From positions 248,001 through 312,000 of the forward strand of contig CAVXZE010000001.1 in the NCBI GenBank assembly GCA_963766175.1: a stretch of 64,000 bases of DNA. Direction: 5' to 3'. Origin of the DNA: CAVXZE01 sp963766175 (GTDB lineage: Bacteria > Myxococcota_A > UBA9160 > UBA6930). The position numbers were made by a program, and so were the translations under genes. This document shows, one piece after another, positions 1 to 9,513 of this stretch. Numbering within the stretch: position 1 is the first letter of the stretch; each line of letters opens with the position of its first letter. The notes under the pieces were generated by a model that saw only the letters and a list, made by a program, of their open reading frames with translations, had not been told where the DNA came from and made no database searches.

Positions 1-286
1 CGCCGAGGCCGCTCCGGCACCGGCTGCACTGGCCGCAGGAGATCGAAGGCAGCGCGCAGACGCGATCCCCCGCCTTGTGGCCGTGCCTCGATTCCGTGAC
101 CTCGCCGCAGAACTCGTGGCCCATGACGCTCCCCGGCGGTATCAGACCGAGCCGGTGCGCGCGCAGGTCGCTTCCGCTGATCCCGCAGGCCGAGACCCGG
201 AGCACGAGTTCACCGGCCTCCGGCGTCGGATCGGGGACGGTCTCGACAACGAGCTGCCCCTGTTCACGCACGACCACGGCCTTCAT
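1..286 (-). CDS. Zinc-dependent alcohol dehydrogenase, N-terminal part (cut by window edge)
   Basis: The minus strand reads from an ATG at 286 to the window edge and gives about 95 residues of a medium-chain (MDR) zinc alcohol dehydrogenase. Visible family marks are the start MKAVVVREQG, the catalytic-zinc region ACGISGSDLRAHR, the GHEFCGEV motif, and the structural-zinc cysteines CGQCSRCRSG near the cut. These enzymes oxidise alcohols or polyols with NAD(P). Substrate cannot be told because the cofactor fold and the C-terminus lie outside the window. It is transcribed away from purE, so the roughly 90 bases between them should hold both promoters. Confidence 0.85.
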   Translation of the reverse strand, partial: MKAVVVREQGQLVVETVPDPTPEAGELVLRVSACGISGSDLRAHRLGLIPPGSVMGHEFCGEVTESRHGHKAGDRVCALPSISCGQCSRCRSGLG

Positions 287-375
287 GGGAGCACCCCCAG
301 CGCGAGCAGCAAGACTATCCCATTTTCGCCGGACGACAGTACACTCCTGCTCCTGGAACCGAGGAGGGAAGAAAG

Positions 376-852
376 GTGCCCGCCACTGTCGCGATCCTGA
401 TGGGAAGTGCGAACGACTACAGCGTGATGAAGCCCGCCGAGGAGGTCCTCGCCGGTCTCGGGATCGCTCACGACGTCCGCGTCATCTCCGCCCATCGCAC
501 GCCGGATCGCCTGATCCGGTATCTGGAGTCGGCCGAGGAGAACGGTGTCGAGGTCATCATCTGTGGTGCCGGTGGAGCGGCGCACCTGGCCGGGGTGACT
601 GCCGCTCATACGCTACTGCCGGTTCTCGGGGTACCCATCGACAGCTCTCCCCTGCAGGGCCTCGATGCGCTCCTCGCCACCGTCCAGATGCCCGGGGGCA
701 TTCCCGTCGGCACCCTCGGCATCGGCAAAGGAGGCGCCAAGAACGCCGGGCTTCTCGCCGCCGCGATCATCGCGAGAAGCGACCCGGAGGTGCGCCGAAG
801 GCTCGGCGAGTTCCGCCGACAGCAGTCGGAGGAGGTCCCGGAGCGGCCTTAG
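376..852 (+). CDS. purE: N5-carboxyaminoimidazole ribonucleotide mutase PurE
   Basis: PurE class I rearranges N5-CAIR to CAIR in de novo purine synthesis; it normally works with PurK, which is not in this window. The 158-residue length is typical. Seen motifs: the substrate loop GSANDY (residues 10-15), SAHRTP (38-43) and the glycine-rich GAGGAAHLAGV (about 63-73). The start is GTG at 376, behind a strong GAGGAGGGAAGAAAG ribosome site. Its last four bases overlap the convergent uracil-DNA glycosylase gene. A second purine gene, purF, lies far away at 37.8 kb. Confidence 0.95.
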   Translation: MPATVAILMGSANDYSVMKPAEEVLAGLGIAHDVRVISAHRTPDRLIRYLESAEENGVEVIICGAGGAAHLAGVTAAHTLLPVLGVPIDSSPLQGLDALLATVQMPGGIPVGTLGIGKGGAKNAGLLAAAIIARSDPEVRRRLGEFRRQQSEEVPERP

Positions 853-1535
853 CCTTCTCGAGATCGCTCCAGCGCTGCCTTGAGGTCTTGCCAGACCAGG
901 CGCCGGTTCTGCTCGGTGTACTGGCGCAACACGAAAGCCGGGTGGAAGGTCGGCATCACCGGAATCCCGCGGTACTCGTGCCAGGTCCCGCGTACCCTGG
1001 TGATCGCGATGTCGCGACCGAGCAGCAGGCTCGAGGCGGGCTTGCCCAGTGTGACGATGACCCGGGGCCGGACGGCGTCGATCTGACCGTCCAGAAAGGG
1101 GCGGCAGGCGGCCACCTCCCTGGCCTGAGGAGTTCTGTTTCCCGGCGGTCGGCACTTGACGATGTTGCAGATGTAGACCTCGCTTCGCGAGATCCCGAGC
1201 CCCTTCTCGATCATTCGGGTCAGCAGCTCACCGGCGCGGCCCACGAAGGGCACTCCGCGCAGATCCTCCTGCTCGCCGGGCCCCTCTCCGATGAAGAGCA
1301 GGTCCGCTTGCGGATTTCCGTCTCCGAACACGATCTGGGTTCGCCCCTCACCGAGGCCGCAGCGGGTGCATTCCCCGAGTTCCGCGCGAACCGCCTCCAG
1401 TGTCCGGCTCTCCGCTGCGGGCTTCGCCGCTTCCTCGGTCGCCGGAATCCGATCGACCCCCTCCTCAACGAACTCGCCCAACGCAGCCCGAGCCGCCGCA
1501 AGGACCTCCGCCGTTTCCTCCTTCAGGTCTCCCAT
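849..1535 (-). CDS. Uracil-DNA glycosylase, family 4 (Fe-S)
   Basis: Removes uracil from DNA to start base-excision repair. The 228-residue protein has the family 4 active-site motif GEGPGEQED (residues 83-91) and the second motif FHPAF (197-201). Four cysteines that can bind the [4Fe-4S] cluster are present: C56 and C59 (CTRC), C128 (IVKCRPPGNR) and C144. About 45 extra N-terminal residues precede the domain, rich in Ala and Glu. The start ATG overlaps the stop of the upstream cytochrome gene by one base, so the two are probably co-transcribed. Confidence 0.93.
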   Translation of the reverse strand: MGDLKEETAEVLAAARAALGEFVEEGVDRIPATEEAAKPAAESRTLEAVRAELGECTRCGLGEGRTQIVFGDGNPQADLLFIGEGPGEQEDLRGVPFVGRAGELLTRMIEKGLGISRSEVYICNIVKCRPPGNRTPQAREVAACRPFLDGQIDAVRPRVIVTLGKPASSLLLGRDIAITRVRGTWHEYRGIPVMPTFHPAFVLRQYTEQNRRLVWQDLKAALERSREG

Positions 1536-3649
1536 CAGCCCGACTCTCGCTCCTGATTCGTAGCTTGGATGTCCAGCGGCTCACCCGTCCCCGCCTCGAT
1601 CGTACCGTGGCGCTGGAGCTCGATCTTGTCGAGTAGCTCGAACTCGAAACCGGGATCATTGGCCTCGTCGTGACAGGATCCGCAGATCTGAAGAATCACG
1701 CAGGAGTCGCACTTGTCACCCAGTGCGATGATGTTTCCAATCTTCGGCCCCTCGGGTTCGTTGTGGTCGCTGCCGGGGCCGTGGCAGGATTCGCAGCCGA
1801 CCGTGGCGAGGTCGGGATGCTCGGCGGGTCTGCCGTCGGCGGGGAAGCCGCCGGGCTTGCCGAAGGCCGTGGTGTGGCAGCGGAGGCATTCGGGGTTCTC
1901 CGTCTCGGTCGGCGCCCTGAGCTTCTCGATCGGGGCCGCGTGGGGCTGCTTCGACCAGGTGGCGAACTCCTTTTCGTGACAAGACCGGCAGGCCTCGGAG
2001 CCGGTGTATTCGGCGAAGCTCGGCAACAGGTTCTCCCGAGGCTTTTGCCGTTCTTCGAGGATCCTGCGCCGCTCCTCCAGAGAGAGGTCCGCCAGCTGGA
2101 GGTTTGTCTTGTGAGAGACGAGGGGCAGGAAAGTCGCGTAGTCGAAGCCGAGCGAGTGCTTCTGATTGTGACAGGTCGTGCAAACCTCCTCGTAGTCAGG
2201 CTCCACGGGGGCATCCGCGGGCGGCTTCTGGTTCAGATGGCCCCCACCGCGGCCGTGGCAGCTCTCGCACCCGACGTTCTCGAGATGGACGGCGGGATCC
2301 GCCTCCGAGAAGCCCCCGCCCTCCCCCCAGCCGACCACGTGGCACCCGACGCACTCGGGGTCGCGATCGGAGCCGTGGCGGACCAGAGTGTCGAAGGCAT
2401 AGGCGTGATTGGTGAGCTGCCAGGTCTCGTTCTCCCGCTCGTGGCAGACGTTGCAGAACTCGTTGCCGCTGTAGCCCGTCGCGTGAAGCAGCATGGGGGC
2501 CTCATCCCCGGTGATCCTGACGAGGCGCATTCGCATCAGCGGTGGCTCTCGCCCAGCCCGCCATCCCTCGGTGCGCGATGCGATGGAACCGTCCCTATCG
2601 ATCAGGAAGGTGACCGGTACCCCGGCCATCACGCCGTAGGCGGTGCGGATCGAGCGGTCGGGGTCCAGCAGGACCGGGAAGAAATCGAGCTGATCCCGCT
2701 CGAGCTGCTCACGGACACCGATGCTGCGATTCATCGCCAGCACCCCCACCAGGACCGGGCGCTTCGCCTCGGGGAGCAAGGCCAGCGCCCCCCTGAAGAA
2801 GCGGAGCGCGTGGTGACAGTGCGGGCAGCTGGGCAAGAAGAACATCAACACCACCGGCTTTCCCCGCAGCGCGGCCAGCTCGAAGCGCTCGCCCCCGTCG
2901 AGTCGCGTGGCGCTGAAGAGCGGCGCCTCGGGGCGCTTTCCCAGCACCGAGACAGCGGCCGCATCCTCAATTGGCAGTCGCAGCCACTCCCGGATCTGCG
3001 ATTCGACCACGGCAGACGGGTTCTCCCCCTCGCTCGGGAAGCTCGAGCTGCCGTCGATCAGGTACCCGTTGGCATCGGCAAGCACCAGGGCCGCCGGTGC
3101 GCGAACGTCGAGAAGACTCGCCAGGCCCACGCCGGTGTCGTAGAGCACGGGAATTTCGATGCCGAGCTCCTCGACGAAGCTCCTGGCGTCGTCACGGCTG
3201 CCGCGAGTGGCGACACCGAGGATGTCGAAGTTGTGGCCGCCGCGCTCCGCGGCCACGCTCGCCACCGCCCTGCCGACCACGCGGGCCTCCCCCACCTCGG
3301 GATCAAAGAAGAACAGCAGTAGACGCTTCCCAATCAGCCGGGAGACCGAGATGCGCTCGCCATCGATCCCGTACCCGTCGTAGGCCGGGAGAGGTCGCTC
3401 CCGACGCAGGGGCCTGGCGGCGGCGGGCGGAGCCGGCTCCCGGTGGATCTCTCTGGATTGCGCGGTCTCGTCGGGCTGTTGCGAACACCCGGGAACCAGG
3501 AGGAGCAAAGCCAGCGCAGCTGCGATCGGAACTGCCAGAGTACGCACCTTGGCAGCGTAGGATCGGACCACCCAAATGACAACGCCGCAGCGCTCGAGGC
3601 GGTAGGGCCGCGTCCCGTCGGGCCGCGGTAGCGAGCCGCAGAGAAACAC
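1535..3649 (-). CDS. Octaheme c-type cytochrome lipoprotein with two thioredoxin-like domains
   Basis: The translated frame shows three modules: an N-terminal redoxin-like domain without a CXXC pair, a second TlpA/thioredoxin-like domain with CPHC (in LPSCPHCHHALRFF), and a C-terminal half with eight CXXCH heme motifs (CNVCH, CVGCH, CESCH, CTTCH, CRSCH, CLRCH, CESCH, CGSCH) resembling cytochrome c554-type domains. Near the N-terminus a hydrophobic stretch ends in LVPGC, a lipobox. The likely start is therefore an internal GTG near residue 35 (base 3547), with the protein anchored outside the inner membrane or in the periplasm. Electron-transfer partners are unknown. A role in exporting electrons or in periplasmic thiol/heme redox is an inference. 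Confidence 0.85.
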   Translation of the reverse strand: MFLCGSLPRPDGTRPYRLERCGVVIWVVRSYAAKVRTLAVPIAAALALLLLVPGCSQQPDETAQSREIHREPAPPAAARPLRRERPLPAYDGYGIDGERISVSRLIGKRLLLFFFDPEVGEARVVGRAVASVAAERGGHNFDILGVATRGSRDDARSFVEELGIEIPVLYDTGVGLASLLDVRAPAALVLADANGYLIDGSSSFPSEGENPSAVVESQIREWLRLPIEDAAAVSVLGKRPEAPLFSATRLDGGERFELAALRGKPVVLMFFLPSCPHCHHALRFFRGALALLPEAKRPVLVGVLAMNRSIGVREQLERDQLDFFPVLLDPDRSIRTAYGVMAGVPVTFLIDRDGSIASRTEGWRAGREPPLMRMRLVRITGDEAPMLLHATGYSGNEFCNVCHERENETWQLTNHAYAFDTLVRHGSDRDPECVGCHVVGWGEGGGFSEADPAVHLENVGCESCHGRGGGHLNQKPPADAPVEPDYEEVCTTCHNQKHSLGFDYATFLPLVSHKTNLQLADLSLEERRRILEERQKPRENLLPSFAEYTGSEACRSCHEKEFATWSKQPHAAPIEKLRAPTETENPECLRCHTTAFGKPGGFPADGRPAEHPDLATVGCESCHGPGSDHNEPEGPKIGNIIALGDKCDSCVILQICGSCHDEANDPGFEFELLDKIELQRHGTIEAGTGEPLDIQATNQERESG

Positions 3650-3652
3650 CCG

Positions 3653-4171
3653 CTAGCGGCGCGGATGCTCCTTCCATTCCTTCAGCTTCTGCTTGAAGAA
3701 CTGGTTGGCAGGCTCGTAGGTGAGAGCCATCTGAAGGTTCCGGATCGCCGAGTCGAGATCATTGCGGTCGATGTCACCGCGGGCCAGGGCGAAAAAGCGG
3801 CGGCCGTTGGGCGTGGTTCCCAGGTGGTCCTCCAGGGTCTTCTTCTCCGCCTGGGAATCCGCCTCCGCGAGCCGGATGCGCACGGCGTGACGATCCTTCG
3901 CCAGCTGGCCATCGTATGCCCGGCGCCGCCGGGCGTGGCGCAGGACCGAATACGCCTCGGTCACGCGCTTGGCGACGTGCTCGAGGTTCCTGCGGGCCTC
4001 GCCCCGAAGCGCGCGGTTGGCGTCCGGGTGGTAGCGCCGAGAGACGGCGTAGTATCCCTGCTTGATCGCCGAGGCGGGTGCATCCCGTGGCACCTCGAGG
4101 ATCTGGTAGTAGTCGAGCTCGTCCATGAACTTGATCAGCGCCTTGATCTCAGCGGGAGCCAGGGCGGGCAC
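3653..4171 (-). CDS. J-domain protein (DnaJ-like co-chaperone)
   Basis: A 172-residue protein with a J domain at residues 20-85 (YYQILEVPRDA, the invariant HPD at 48-50, and a C-terminal RRRAYD). It lacks the Gly/Phe and zinc-finger regions of canonical DnaJ. The remainder ends with a TPR-like helical pair (DLDSAIRNLQMALTYEPANQF). The GTG start lies seven bases after the stop of the upstream Hsp70 gene, so the two form an operon and this is probably its dedicated co-chaperone. Confidence 0.85.
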   Translation of the reverse strand: MPALAPAEIKALIKFMDELDYYQILEVPRDAPASAIKQGYYAVSRRYHPDANRALRGEARRNLEHVAKRVTEAYSVLRHARRRRAYDGQLAKDRHAVRIRLAEADSQAEKKTLEDHLGTTPNGRRFFALARGDIDRNDLDSAIRNLQMALTYEPANQFFKQKLKEWKEHPRR

Positions 4172-4177
4172 GTCGTT

Positions 4178-6205
4178 CTAGCGCTCCGATTCGTCGTCGA
4201 GCGGAGCGAGGTCAGCGCCGGCCGGGTCGAAGAGGCTCTCGGCACCGCTCTCGATCTGGGTCTCGTCGTCGGGCGAGCCGTCCATTTCATCCACCTGGAT
4301 GCCGCTGTCGCCTGCGGGGGGCTGAAACTCCGGGAGATTCTCCGGTCCATCGGTCTCGATCTCGAGTTCCCCGGTAGTTTCGGAGGTGGCGTCCACGTCG
4401 AGCGGCTCCTGGTCGGGCTGTGTCGCCGCATTCGGATCCGCGTCGTCTTCCTCTGCCGCGGCGCCGAGCGCGACCGCATCGTCGTCGTCGTCGATCTCGA
4501 GGTCCGAGGGCTCCTCGAGCAGATCCGCTGCGTCCGGGAGCAGCTCCAGCTCGTCGGAGAGCTCTTCTTCGTCCGGGGGAGCCGGGCTCGACGCTGCGAC
4601 CGCAGCCTGAGAATCGGCATCCGTCGCATCACCGCCGCGCACCCGGTCCGTCTTTCCCTCGTCGATGATCTGGCTGATCTCCTCCTCGGAGAGGCCCGAG
4701 GACAGTGTGATCTGGGTAGAGGCCTGCTGTCCGGTCTCCTGGTCGCAGGCCGTGACCTGTACGATCCCATCGCTGTTGATCTCGAAGGTGACGTCGATCC
4801 TGACCCCACCTCGCCGCGCTTTCTTGAAGCCCGAGAACTCGAACTGGCCGAGCATCTCGTTCTCTTCGGCCTGGCGCGATTCGCCCTGGTAGACCCGGAT
4901 CTTCACCGACTTCTGGAAGTCCTGGTAGGTGGTGAAGGTGCGCGTCTGCTCGATGGGCACCGGCGTGTTGCGCTCGATCACGGTCTCGGCGAGTCCGCCG
5001 GCCACGCCGATGCGAAGCGACAGCGGCGTCACGTCCAGCAGGAATGAATCCTGTTCCTCGGTCGAGCACAGCGAGGCCGCGTGGATCGCGGCGCCCATGG
5101 CGACTACCTCGTCCGGATCCACATCGGCTTTGGGCTCCTGCTGGAAGTAGTCACTCACCGCCTCGCGGACCGCGGTGAGGCGAGTGGAGCCGCCCACCAG
5201 GATCACGCCGCCCAGATCCTGAGCGATCATGTTGGCCTGCTGGAGTGCCTCGTCGCAGACCTTGAAGGTGCGCTGGATCAGGTCCATCACCAGGGATGCG
5301 TACTCGGACCTGGTGACCGTTCGCTCGATGGAGCGGGGCTGTCCGTCGGGGCCATTGGCGATGTCGGGGATGCGGATCTCGACCTGCTCCTCGACGGAGA
5401 GCCCCTTCTTGGCCGTCTCCGCGGCGATCTTGAGCTTTTCGAGGGCGAAGCGATCGTTGCGGAGATTGACCCCCTCCCTGGCCACGAACTCGTCGGCCAA
5501 GAGGTCGATCAAGCGGTCGTCGAAGTCGTCGCCTCCGAGATAGGTGTCGCCACAGGTGGAGAGCACCTCGAAGACGTCCTTGCCAATCTCGAGGACCGAG
5601 ATGTCGAAGGTTCCGCCGCCCAGGTCGTAGACGGCGACCCGCTGGGTGAGGCCGCGGCCAAAGCCGTAGGCCAGAGCGGCAGCGGTGGGCTCGTTCATCA
5701 GACGCAGCACCTCGAGGCCGGCGATGCGACCGGCGTCCTTGGTAGCCTGGCGCTGGTTGTCGTTGAAGTAGGCCGGCACGGTGATCACGGCCTTGTGCAC
5801 TTCCTGGCCCAGCTGCTCCTCGGCGATGGTCTTCATCTCTCGAAGCACCATGGCCGAGACTTCCGGGAGGGAGAACTGTTCGTCTCGGATCTGGATGCGG
5901 AGGCTGTGATCCGGACCCTCGACGATGCCATAGGAGTAGACGGCCTGAGCCTTCTTCACCTCTTCGGAAAAGAAATAGCGGCCGATCAGGCGCTTCGCGG
6001 AGGAGACCGTGTTGAGAGGATCGTGGATGACATTGGCCTTCGCGGCGTTGCCCACCGTGATGGCACCTTGCTCATCGAAGGCCACGACGCTGGCGGTCAC
6101 GTGCTCGCCGTAGGCGTTCGCCAACACCTCCACCTTGCCGCTACTTGCGATGGCAACGCAGGAGTTGCTGGTTCCCAGGTCGATTCCGACCGCCATCTCC
6201 GCCAT
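4178..6205 (-). CDS. Hsp70 (DnaK-type) chaperone with long acidic tail
   Basis: The ATPase domain is complete: GIDLGTSNSCVAI near the start, VYDLGGGTFDIS, and ILVGGSTRLTAV. A beta-type substrate domain follows (LLDVTPLSLRIGV to about residue 520). In place of the helical lid there is a tail of about 150 residues very rich in Asp and Glu, including DDDDD and EEDDAD runs, which looks disordered. The total of 675 residues is longer than usual because of this tail. It is co-transcribed with the J protein downstream and preceded by GGAGAAT ahead of the ATG. It is probably a specialised Hsp70 rather than the main dnaK, which usually neighbours grpE. Confidence 0.88.
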   Translation of the reverse strand: MAEMAVGIDLGTSNSCVAIASSGKVEVLANAYGEHVTASVVAFDEQGAITVGNAAKANVIHDPLNTVSSAKRLIGRYFFSEEVKKAQAVYSYGIVEGPDHSLRIQIRDEQFSLPEVSAMVLREMKTIAEEQLGQEVHKAVITVPAYFNDNQRQATKDAGRIAGLEVLRLMNEPTAAALAYGFGRGLTQRVAVYDLGGGTFDISVLEIGKDVFEVLSTCGDTYLGGDDFDDRLIDLLADEFVAREGVNLRNDRFALEKLKIAAETAKKGLSVEEQVEIRIPDIANGPDGQPRSIERTVTRSEYASLVMDLIQRTFKVCDEALQQANMIAQDLGGVILVGGSTRLTAVREAVSDYFQQEPKADVDPDEVVAMGAAIHAASLCSTEEQDSFLLDVTPLSLRIGVAGGLAETVIERNTPVPIEQTRTFTTYQDFQKSVKIRVYQGESRQAEENEMLGQFEFSGFKKARRGGVRIDVTFEINSDGIVQVTACDQETGQQASTQITLSSGLSEEEISQIIDEGKTDRVRGGDATDADSQAAVAASSPAPPDEEELSDELELLPDAADLLEEPSDLEIDDDDDAVALGAAAEEDDADPNAATQPDQEPLDVDATSETTGELEIETDGPENLPEFQPPAGDSGIQVDEMDGSPDDETQIESGAESLFDPAGADLAPLDDESER

Positions 6206-6325
6206 GATAAGATTCTCCTACAGCGCGACGCGGAGGCCGCGGCAAGCCTCTCCCCGTATCGGCAAAAGCGGTGGATTCCTAAGCGGTTTCCTGGCTCTCC
6301 CGCACGTGCTAACTGGTTCAGCGCG

Positions 6326-7072
6326 ATGTCCGGACACTCCAAGTGGTCGACGATCAAGCGTAAGAAGGGTGCGGCGGACGCCAAGCGCGGCAAGATCTTC
6401 ACCAAGCTGATCCGCGAGATCGCTACGGCGGCCAAGATGGGGGGAGGGGACCCCGATGCGAACCCCCGTCTGCGGCTGGCCATCGACAAGGCCCGGTCTG
6501 GCAACATGCCCAAGGACAACATCCAGCGCGCGATCCAGAAGGGCATCGGTGGCGGAGAGGATGCCGCCTACGAGGAAGTAACCTACGAAGGCTATGGTCC
6601 CGGGGGGACCGCCGTGCTCCTGGAGGCCCTGACGGACAACCGGAAGCGGACGGTCAGCGAGGTCCGGCATGTCTTCACCAAGAACGGGGGGAATCTCGGA
6701 TCGACCGGCTGCGTGGCCTACCTCTTCGAAAAGAAGGGAATCGTCAGCGTCGCGCTGGAGGGGACGGATCTCGATGCGCTGATCGAGGTCGCCCTCGAGG
6801 CCGGGGCCCTCGACGTGCTGGAGAGCGACGACTCCCTGGAGGTGGTCGCCGCTCCCTCGGACTTCGACGCGGTGAAGGCAGCGCTGGAGGACGCGAGCTT
6901 CGTGGTGTCGTCCGCGGCCATCCGGATGGAGCCCTCCACTTCGGTGACGCTCGAGGGCAAGGATGCCGAGTCGATGCTGCGGCTGGCCGACGCTCTGGAG
7001 GATCTGGACGACATCCAGACGGTCTATGCGAATTGCGACATATCCGACGAGGCGATGGCGAATTTCGCCTGA
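6326..7072 (+). CDS. yebC: YebC/PmpR (TACO1) family protein
   Basis: 248 residues, full length. The start MSGHSKWSTIKRKKGAADAKRGK is diagnostic of the family, followed by IREIATAAKMGGGDP and the DNIQRAIQKG motif. Members have been described as transcription regulators and, more recently, as translation factors that help ribosomes through polyproline stretches. It sits directly upstream of ruvC, as in many proteobacteria. The in-frame sequence extends much further upstream, but the conserved N-terminus fixes the ATG at 6326. Confidence 0.95.
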   Translation: MSGHSKWSTIKRKKGAADAKRGKIFTKLIREIATAAKMGGGDPDANPRLRLAIDKARSGNMPKDNIQRAIQKGIGGGEDAAYEEVTYEGYGPGGTAVLLEALTDNRKRTVSEVRHVFTKNGGNLGSTGCVAYLFEKKGIVSVALEGTDLDALIEVALEAGALDVLESDDSLEVVAAPSDFDAVKAALEDASFVVSSAAIRMEPSTSVTLEGKDAESMLRLADALEDLDDIQTVYANCDISDEAMANFA

Positions 7073-7134
7073 GATTCGCCTAAGATGAAGGCTGACTCCC
7101 CCTCCGCCATGAACCAGTCCTCCACGGGAGCGCG

Positions 7135-7686
7135 ATGCGCATCCTGGGAATCGATCCCGGCTCGAGCGTAACCGGCTACGGCGTCGTGGAGTGCGTGGAC
7201 GCGAAGCTCGTCCACCTGACCCACGGGACCCTGCGCCCGCCGAAGAGCCAGGAGCTGGCGGTGCGGCTCGCGGCGATCCAGTCCGGTCTCGCCGAGGTGA
7301 TCGAAGGCCACGCCCCCGATCTGGCAGTGGTGGAGCAGGTCTTCGTAGCGTCGAGTCCCCGCTCGGCCCTGATCCTCGGGCAGGCACGGGGCGCCGTTCT
7401 GGCCGCGGCTGGCGCGGCCGGCCTCCCGGTGGAGGAGGTATCGGCGCGGGAGATCAAGCAGGCGGTGGTGGGGACCGGAGCGGCGGCGAAGGCACAGGTC
7501 CAGCTGATGGTGAAGCGAATCCTCCAGCTCGAACGCAAGCCACCGCAGGATGCAGCCGATGCCCTGGCAGCGGCGATCTGCAGGGCCCACCGGGGCCGGC
7601 TCGCCGACCTGGCCCGGGGTGCACCTCCCCGGCGCTCCCGTGCCAGGCGGTCCGGCAGTGGCTTCGTGATGAGGCGCTCGCGATGA
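7135..7686 (+). CDS. ruvC: Holliday junction endonuclease RuvC
   Basis: 183 residues. RuvC cuts Holliday junctions in the RuvABC resolvasome. The first catalytic Asp is D7 in MRILGIDPGSSVTGYG; the Glu lies in LAVVEQVF; the last acidic pair lies in PQDAADALAAAI. Its stop overlaps the ruvA ATG (ATGA), giving translational coupling in a yebC-ruvC-ruvA-ruvB operon. Confidence 0.96.
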   Translation: MRILGIDPGSSVTGYGVVECVDAKLVHLTHGTLRPPKSQELAVRLAAIQSGLAEVIEGHAPDLAVVEQVFVASSPRSALILGQARGAVLAAAGAAGLPVEEVSAREIKQAVVGTGAAAKAQVQLMVKRILQLERKPPQDAADALAAAICRAHRGRLADLARGAPPRRSRARRSGSGFVMRRSR

Positions 7687-8299
7687 TCGCGCGCCTCGAA
7701 GGCGTGCTGCTCGAGAAGACGCCGACTCGTGTTCTTCTCGGTGTGAACGGAGTCGGCTACGAGGCCCTGATTCCGCTTTCGACATTCACCCGTCTCCCCG
7801 ACGAGGGCAAGACGGTCGTCCTGCGGATTCACACCCACGTGCGGGAGGATGCCTTCCAGCTCTACGGCTTCTTCACCCAGCGGGAGCGGGAGGCCTTCGA
7901 GCTGGTGCTCCACGCCAGCCGGATCGGTCCCAAGCTCGCCCAGACCATTCTCTCCGGGATCGAGGCCGGAGCGCTGGTGGCCGCCATTCGTGAGGGGGAT
8001 GCCGCGGCGCTGCGGGCGGTGCCCGGGATCGGAGCGAAGACCGCGGAGCGGATGCTGGTGGAGCTTCGCGACCGGGCAGAAGATCTGGCTGGAGCGAGCG
8101 CGGGCTTCCATCTCGGGCCCGGCCACGAGTCCGAGTCGTCCGCACGGAGCGAGACCCGACACCAGCTGGTCTCGGCCCTGCGCAACCTGCAGATTCCGAA
8201 GGCGAAGGCAGAAGAGGTCAGCGCCGAGGTGCTCGAGGAGCTCGGAGACGCGACGGCAATCGAGGATCTGGTGCGGACCGCGCTCCGGAGGTTGGCGAA

Positions 8300-8303
<4 letters not shown>
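7683..8303 (+). CDS. ruvA: Holliday junction branch-migration protein RuvA
   Basis: 206 residues from the ATG overlapping the ruvC stop. The N-terminal OB domain (MIARLEGVLLEKT, VNGVGYE) is followed by two helix-hairpin-helix motifs (IGPKLAQTILSG and VPGIGAKTAERMLVEL) and a C-terminal domain III that contacts RuvB (LVSALRNLQIPKAKAEE). It binds junctions as a tetramer and loads RuvB. The stop overlaps the ruvB start by four bases. Confidence 0.96.
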
Positions 8304-9370
<1,067 letters not shown>

Positions 9371-9513
9371 AAGCTGGACCTGCCTCCTCTCCCGGTGCCG
9401 ATTGTGGGTCAGATGGGCCCCGGTGAGGCTCAACGGAGATCCCCGGAACGCCGATAGGGCTTAGACGCCGGGGCTTCTTGCACTCGGCTGAGACAGGGAG
9501 TTCTGGCCCGCCC

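Noticed and set aside
75..1556. Long plus-strand frame across purE and the glycosylase gene
   Set aside because: Low-complexity Arg/Pro-rich translation with no domain; purE and the glycosylase explain the region.
5081..6325. Upstream extension of the yebC frame through the Hsp70 gene
   Set aside because: The conserved family start MSGHSKW fixes the ATG at 6326; the extension is antisense to dnaK-type coding sequence.
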